Shown here piece after piece: positions 5,966 to 7,243 of a DNA stretch of 7,243 nucleotides (its first letter is position 1; every line of letters starts with the position of its first letter). The notes under the pieces were generated by a model, which saw only the letters and a list, made by a program, of their open reading frames with translations, did not search any database and was not told the origin of the DNA. The translations under genes and the position numbers were made by a program. This DNA is from Clostridia bacterium. Lineage in GTDB: Bacteria; Bacillota; Clostridia; Christensenellales; UBA3700. Location of the stretch: NCBI GenBank assembly GCA_900772745.1, contig CAAGRV010000205.1, positions 1-7,243 of the forward strand, read 5' to 3'.

Positions 5966-5991
5966 ATACAAGCAAAGCAGGAAACTTGTAT
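5966..5991. repeat. Inverted repeat in the convergent gap
   Basis: ATACAAG (5966-5972) is the inverse of CTTGTAT (5985-5991), with a 12-nt loop. GCAA/TTGC further out could extend it if a TATAATATAAT stretch is bulged. The surrounding DNA (5920-6070) is very AT-rich and otherwise featureless. It has no T run suited to termination. Confidence 0.35.
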
Positions 5992-6061
5992 GTTGCGATA
6001 CTGTAAATATAAAAATTATATAATATTGTTCCAAAATCACGCAAAAAAGTGTAAAGACAAA

Positions 6062-6091
6062 CAAACAAAAAGCACCAACCCAAGTTGGTGC
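6062..6091 (-). terminator. Intrinsic terminator of dgt
   Basis: GCACCAAC (6072-6079) and GTTGGTGC (6084-6091) form a perfect 8-bp stem with a 4-nt loop. On the minus strand five T follow immediately, then GTTTGT. It lies 36 nt past the dgt stop codon, on the far side of the interspersed repeat. Confidence 0.88.
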
Positions 6092-6133
6092 AAAATTGTA
6101 AAATGGTCGATATGTATCGAGTTTTTGCTATTT
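6091..6133 (-). repeat. Interspersed repeat, copy 2, forms the dgt 3'UTR
   Basis: The complement of 6091-6128 matches 2602-2639 at 34 of 38 positions, including 21 in a row (6108-6128). Similarity reaches into the last dgt codons: AAATA at 6129-6133 matches copy 1 with a one-base gap, so the dgt TAG stop codon is inside the repeat. The other end abuts the terminator stem at 6091. The repeat therefore fills the space between stop codon and terminator. Confidence 0.75.
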
Positions 6134-7132
6134 GTTCCAACCTGATGGAACGAACAAGTTGGTAAAAATGGTCGTGCAATATCTGTCGGTGAACGAGCTG
6201 ACATAGTCGCACACAACTCTGTCGAGAGGGTAGTCTTCGAGCAAAGTTTGGTAGAAAGCTGGCATTTGCTCTGGGTGGCGAATAAAGTGCTCAAAAATCC
6301 ATTCGAGCATCTTCTTAGCTTTCTTTTCTTCGTGCTTGGCATTGTCATTGAGATAGACAGCCTCGAACATAAAAGCGTGGAGCTTTTCGGTCATTGCTTT
6401 GAAGTCAGGGCTTTGACCAATAAAAGGCTTGTCATAACAAGTGGTCACCATGTCGACAATAAGGTTGTTGATACGTTCGCCCTTGCTGTGTCCGAGCAAT
6501 TCTACACAATCTTTTGGCAGGTCATCTTCGGTGATGATACCGCCACGGGTAGCGTCCTCAATATCGTGATTGATATACGCAAATCTGTCGGCAAACTTTA
6601 CTATTTGACCTTCGAGAGTGCAAGCAACATCGTGGTATTTGTGATTGGTGATGCCGTCACGCACTTCGTAAGTTAGGTTGAGTCCCTTGCCTTCATTTTC
6701 GAGCAATTCGACAACTCTGCGAGAGTGTTGGGAATGTACGAAACCGCCTTCGACCAGCTCGTTGAGTACAGCCTCGCCAGCATGACCGAACGGGGTATGA
6801 CCTAGATCGTGTCCTAGGGTGCAAGCCTCGACCAAGTCTTCGTTGAGACGCAAGGCTCTTGCAATAGTTCTGCCAATTTGCGAAACTTCCAAAGTGTGAG
6901 TCAGACGGGTACGATAATGATCTCCCTCAGGCGAGAGAAAAACTTGAGTTTTGTGTTTTAGTCTGCGGAAAGCCTTGGAGTGAATGATACGATCCCTATC
7001 TCTTTGGAACTCTGAACGCAAGTTGTTGTCAGAGCACGGAAAGTCCCTGCCTTTGGTGTTGGCAGAGAGCATAGCATATTGGCTTAGATTATCTTTTTCG
7101 AGTTGCTCGATACGCAATTTAATGTTTTCCAT
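6128..7132 (-). CDS. dgt: HD-domain deoxyguanosinetriphosphate triphosphohydrolase-like protein
   Basis: The 334-aa product is a dGTPase-type dNTP triphosphohydrolase, which cleaves dNTPs to the nucleoside and triphosphate and so limits or balances the dNTP pool. The HD metal site is complete: H79 in RLTHTLEV, H108-D109 in LGHDLGHTPFGHAGE and D182 in FADRFAY. The N-terminal family block (RDRDRIIHSKAFRRLKHKTQVF, about 44-65) and SPEGDHYRTR (67-76) are also intact. The length is typical of the shorter Gram-positive type rather than the about 500-aa E. coli enzyme, so dGTP preference is not certain. The ATG at 7132 fits where family members begin, but no ribosome binding site precedes it; a promoter at 7139-7167 puts the expected transcript start on this ATG. 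It faces the ilvE operon tail to tail and has its own promoter and terminator. Confidence 0.95.
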   Translation of the reverse strand: MENIKLRIEQLEKDNLSQYAMLSANTKGRDFPCSDNNLRSEFQRDRDRIIHSKAFRRLKHKTQVFLSPEGDHYRTRLTHTLEVSQIGRTIARALRLNEDLVEACTLGHDLGHTPFGHAGEAVLNELVEGGFVHSQHSRRVVELLENEGKGLNLTYEVRDGITNHKYHDVACTLEGQIVKFADRFAYINHDIEDATRGGIITEDDLPKDCVELLGHSKGERINNLIVDMVTTCYDKPFIGQSPDFKAMTEKLHAFMFEAVYLNDNAKHEEKKAKKMLEWIFEHFIRHPEQMPAFYQTLLEDYPLDRVVCDYVSSFTDRYCTTIFTNLFVPSGWNK

Positions 7133-7138
7133 ACTGTT

Positions 7139-7167
7139 ATTTTACAATACCCTAGCCGATTAGTCAA
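7139..7167 (-). promoter_or_regulatory. Sigma-A promoter for dgt, apparently leaderless
   Basis: On the complement, -35 TTGACT (7162-7167, 5 of 6) and -10 TAAAAT (7139-7144, 5 of 6) are 17 bp apart. Only six bases separate the -10 box from the ATG of dgt, so the standard start distance gives a transcript beginning at or within a base or two of the A at 7132. Confidence 0.65.
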
Positions 7168-7176
7168 TATGCAAAA

Positions 7177-7205
7177 TTGAATAAAAATTGATATATTTAT
7201 ATAAA
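7177..7205 (+). promoter_or_regulatory. Possible outward-facing promoter for a gene beyond the window
   Basis: TTGAAT (7177-7182) and TATAAA (7200-7205) are spaced 17 bp apart on the plus strand, back to back with the dgt promoter. The stretch is so AT-rich that a chance match is quite possible, and the gene it would serve is not in the window. Confidence 0.3.
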
Positions 7206-7243
7206 CACACGTCCGAAGGTATAAAATAAATTAAATTTAATTA

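Noticed and set aside
6248..6676. A 142-codon plus-strand reading frame
   Set aside because: It is antisense to dgt, has no binding site and no domain.

Overview
This 7.2-kb window looks like chromosomal DNA of a low-to-moderate-GC Bacillota, most likely a gut Clostridia-type bacterium. That placement is inferred from three things: strong AGGAGG-type ribosome binding sites and sigma-A promoters, AT-rich spacers, and a GGGtGRT / NifU-like gene pair that I recall mainly from anaerobic Clostridia and relatives. No phage, plasmid, transposase or CRISPR gene is visible. Six protein genes are well supported and all appear intact.

Layout. (1) 1-700: about 0.7 kb without a convincing gene. It holds an AT-rich tract, a terminator-like hairpin, a cluster of short degenerate direct repeats (AGGGGCGCTC...GATAA) and a run of hairpins, ending in the terminator of the next operon. 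(2) 707-2416, minus strand: an operon of a NifU-like Fe-S scaffold protein followed by a GGGtGRT-family protein, with a good sigma-A promoter at 2455-2483 and a UUCG-capped terminator at 652-675. (3) 2484-2889: a divergent spacer with no gene; it carries one copy of a ~43-nt interspersed repeat. (4) 2890-5919, plus strand: a sigma-A promoter with perfect TATAAT, then tyrS, yigZ (4-nt overlap) and ilvE (14-nt gap), closed by a strong terminator. (5) 5920-6133: a convergent AT-rich gap with the second, inverted copy of the ~43-nt repeat and the dgt terminator. (6) 6128-7132, minus strand: dgt (HD-domain dNTPase), whose predicted promoter puts the transcript start on the ATG itself, suggesting a leaderless mRNA. 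A weaker outward-facing promoter may lie at 7177-7205.

Functionally this is mostly housekeeping: tyrosine-tRNA charging, branched-chain amino acid transamination, an IMPACT-family protein and dNTP control. The part with real unknown biology is the NifU-like/GGGtGRT pair: both genes are intact and tightly co-transcribed, but I know of no established role for the GGGtGRT protein. The other points worth checking are non-coding: the interspersed repeat placed in a 3'UTR, the hairpin and repeat cluster in 240-650, and leaderless dgt.
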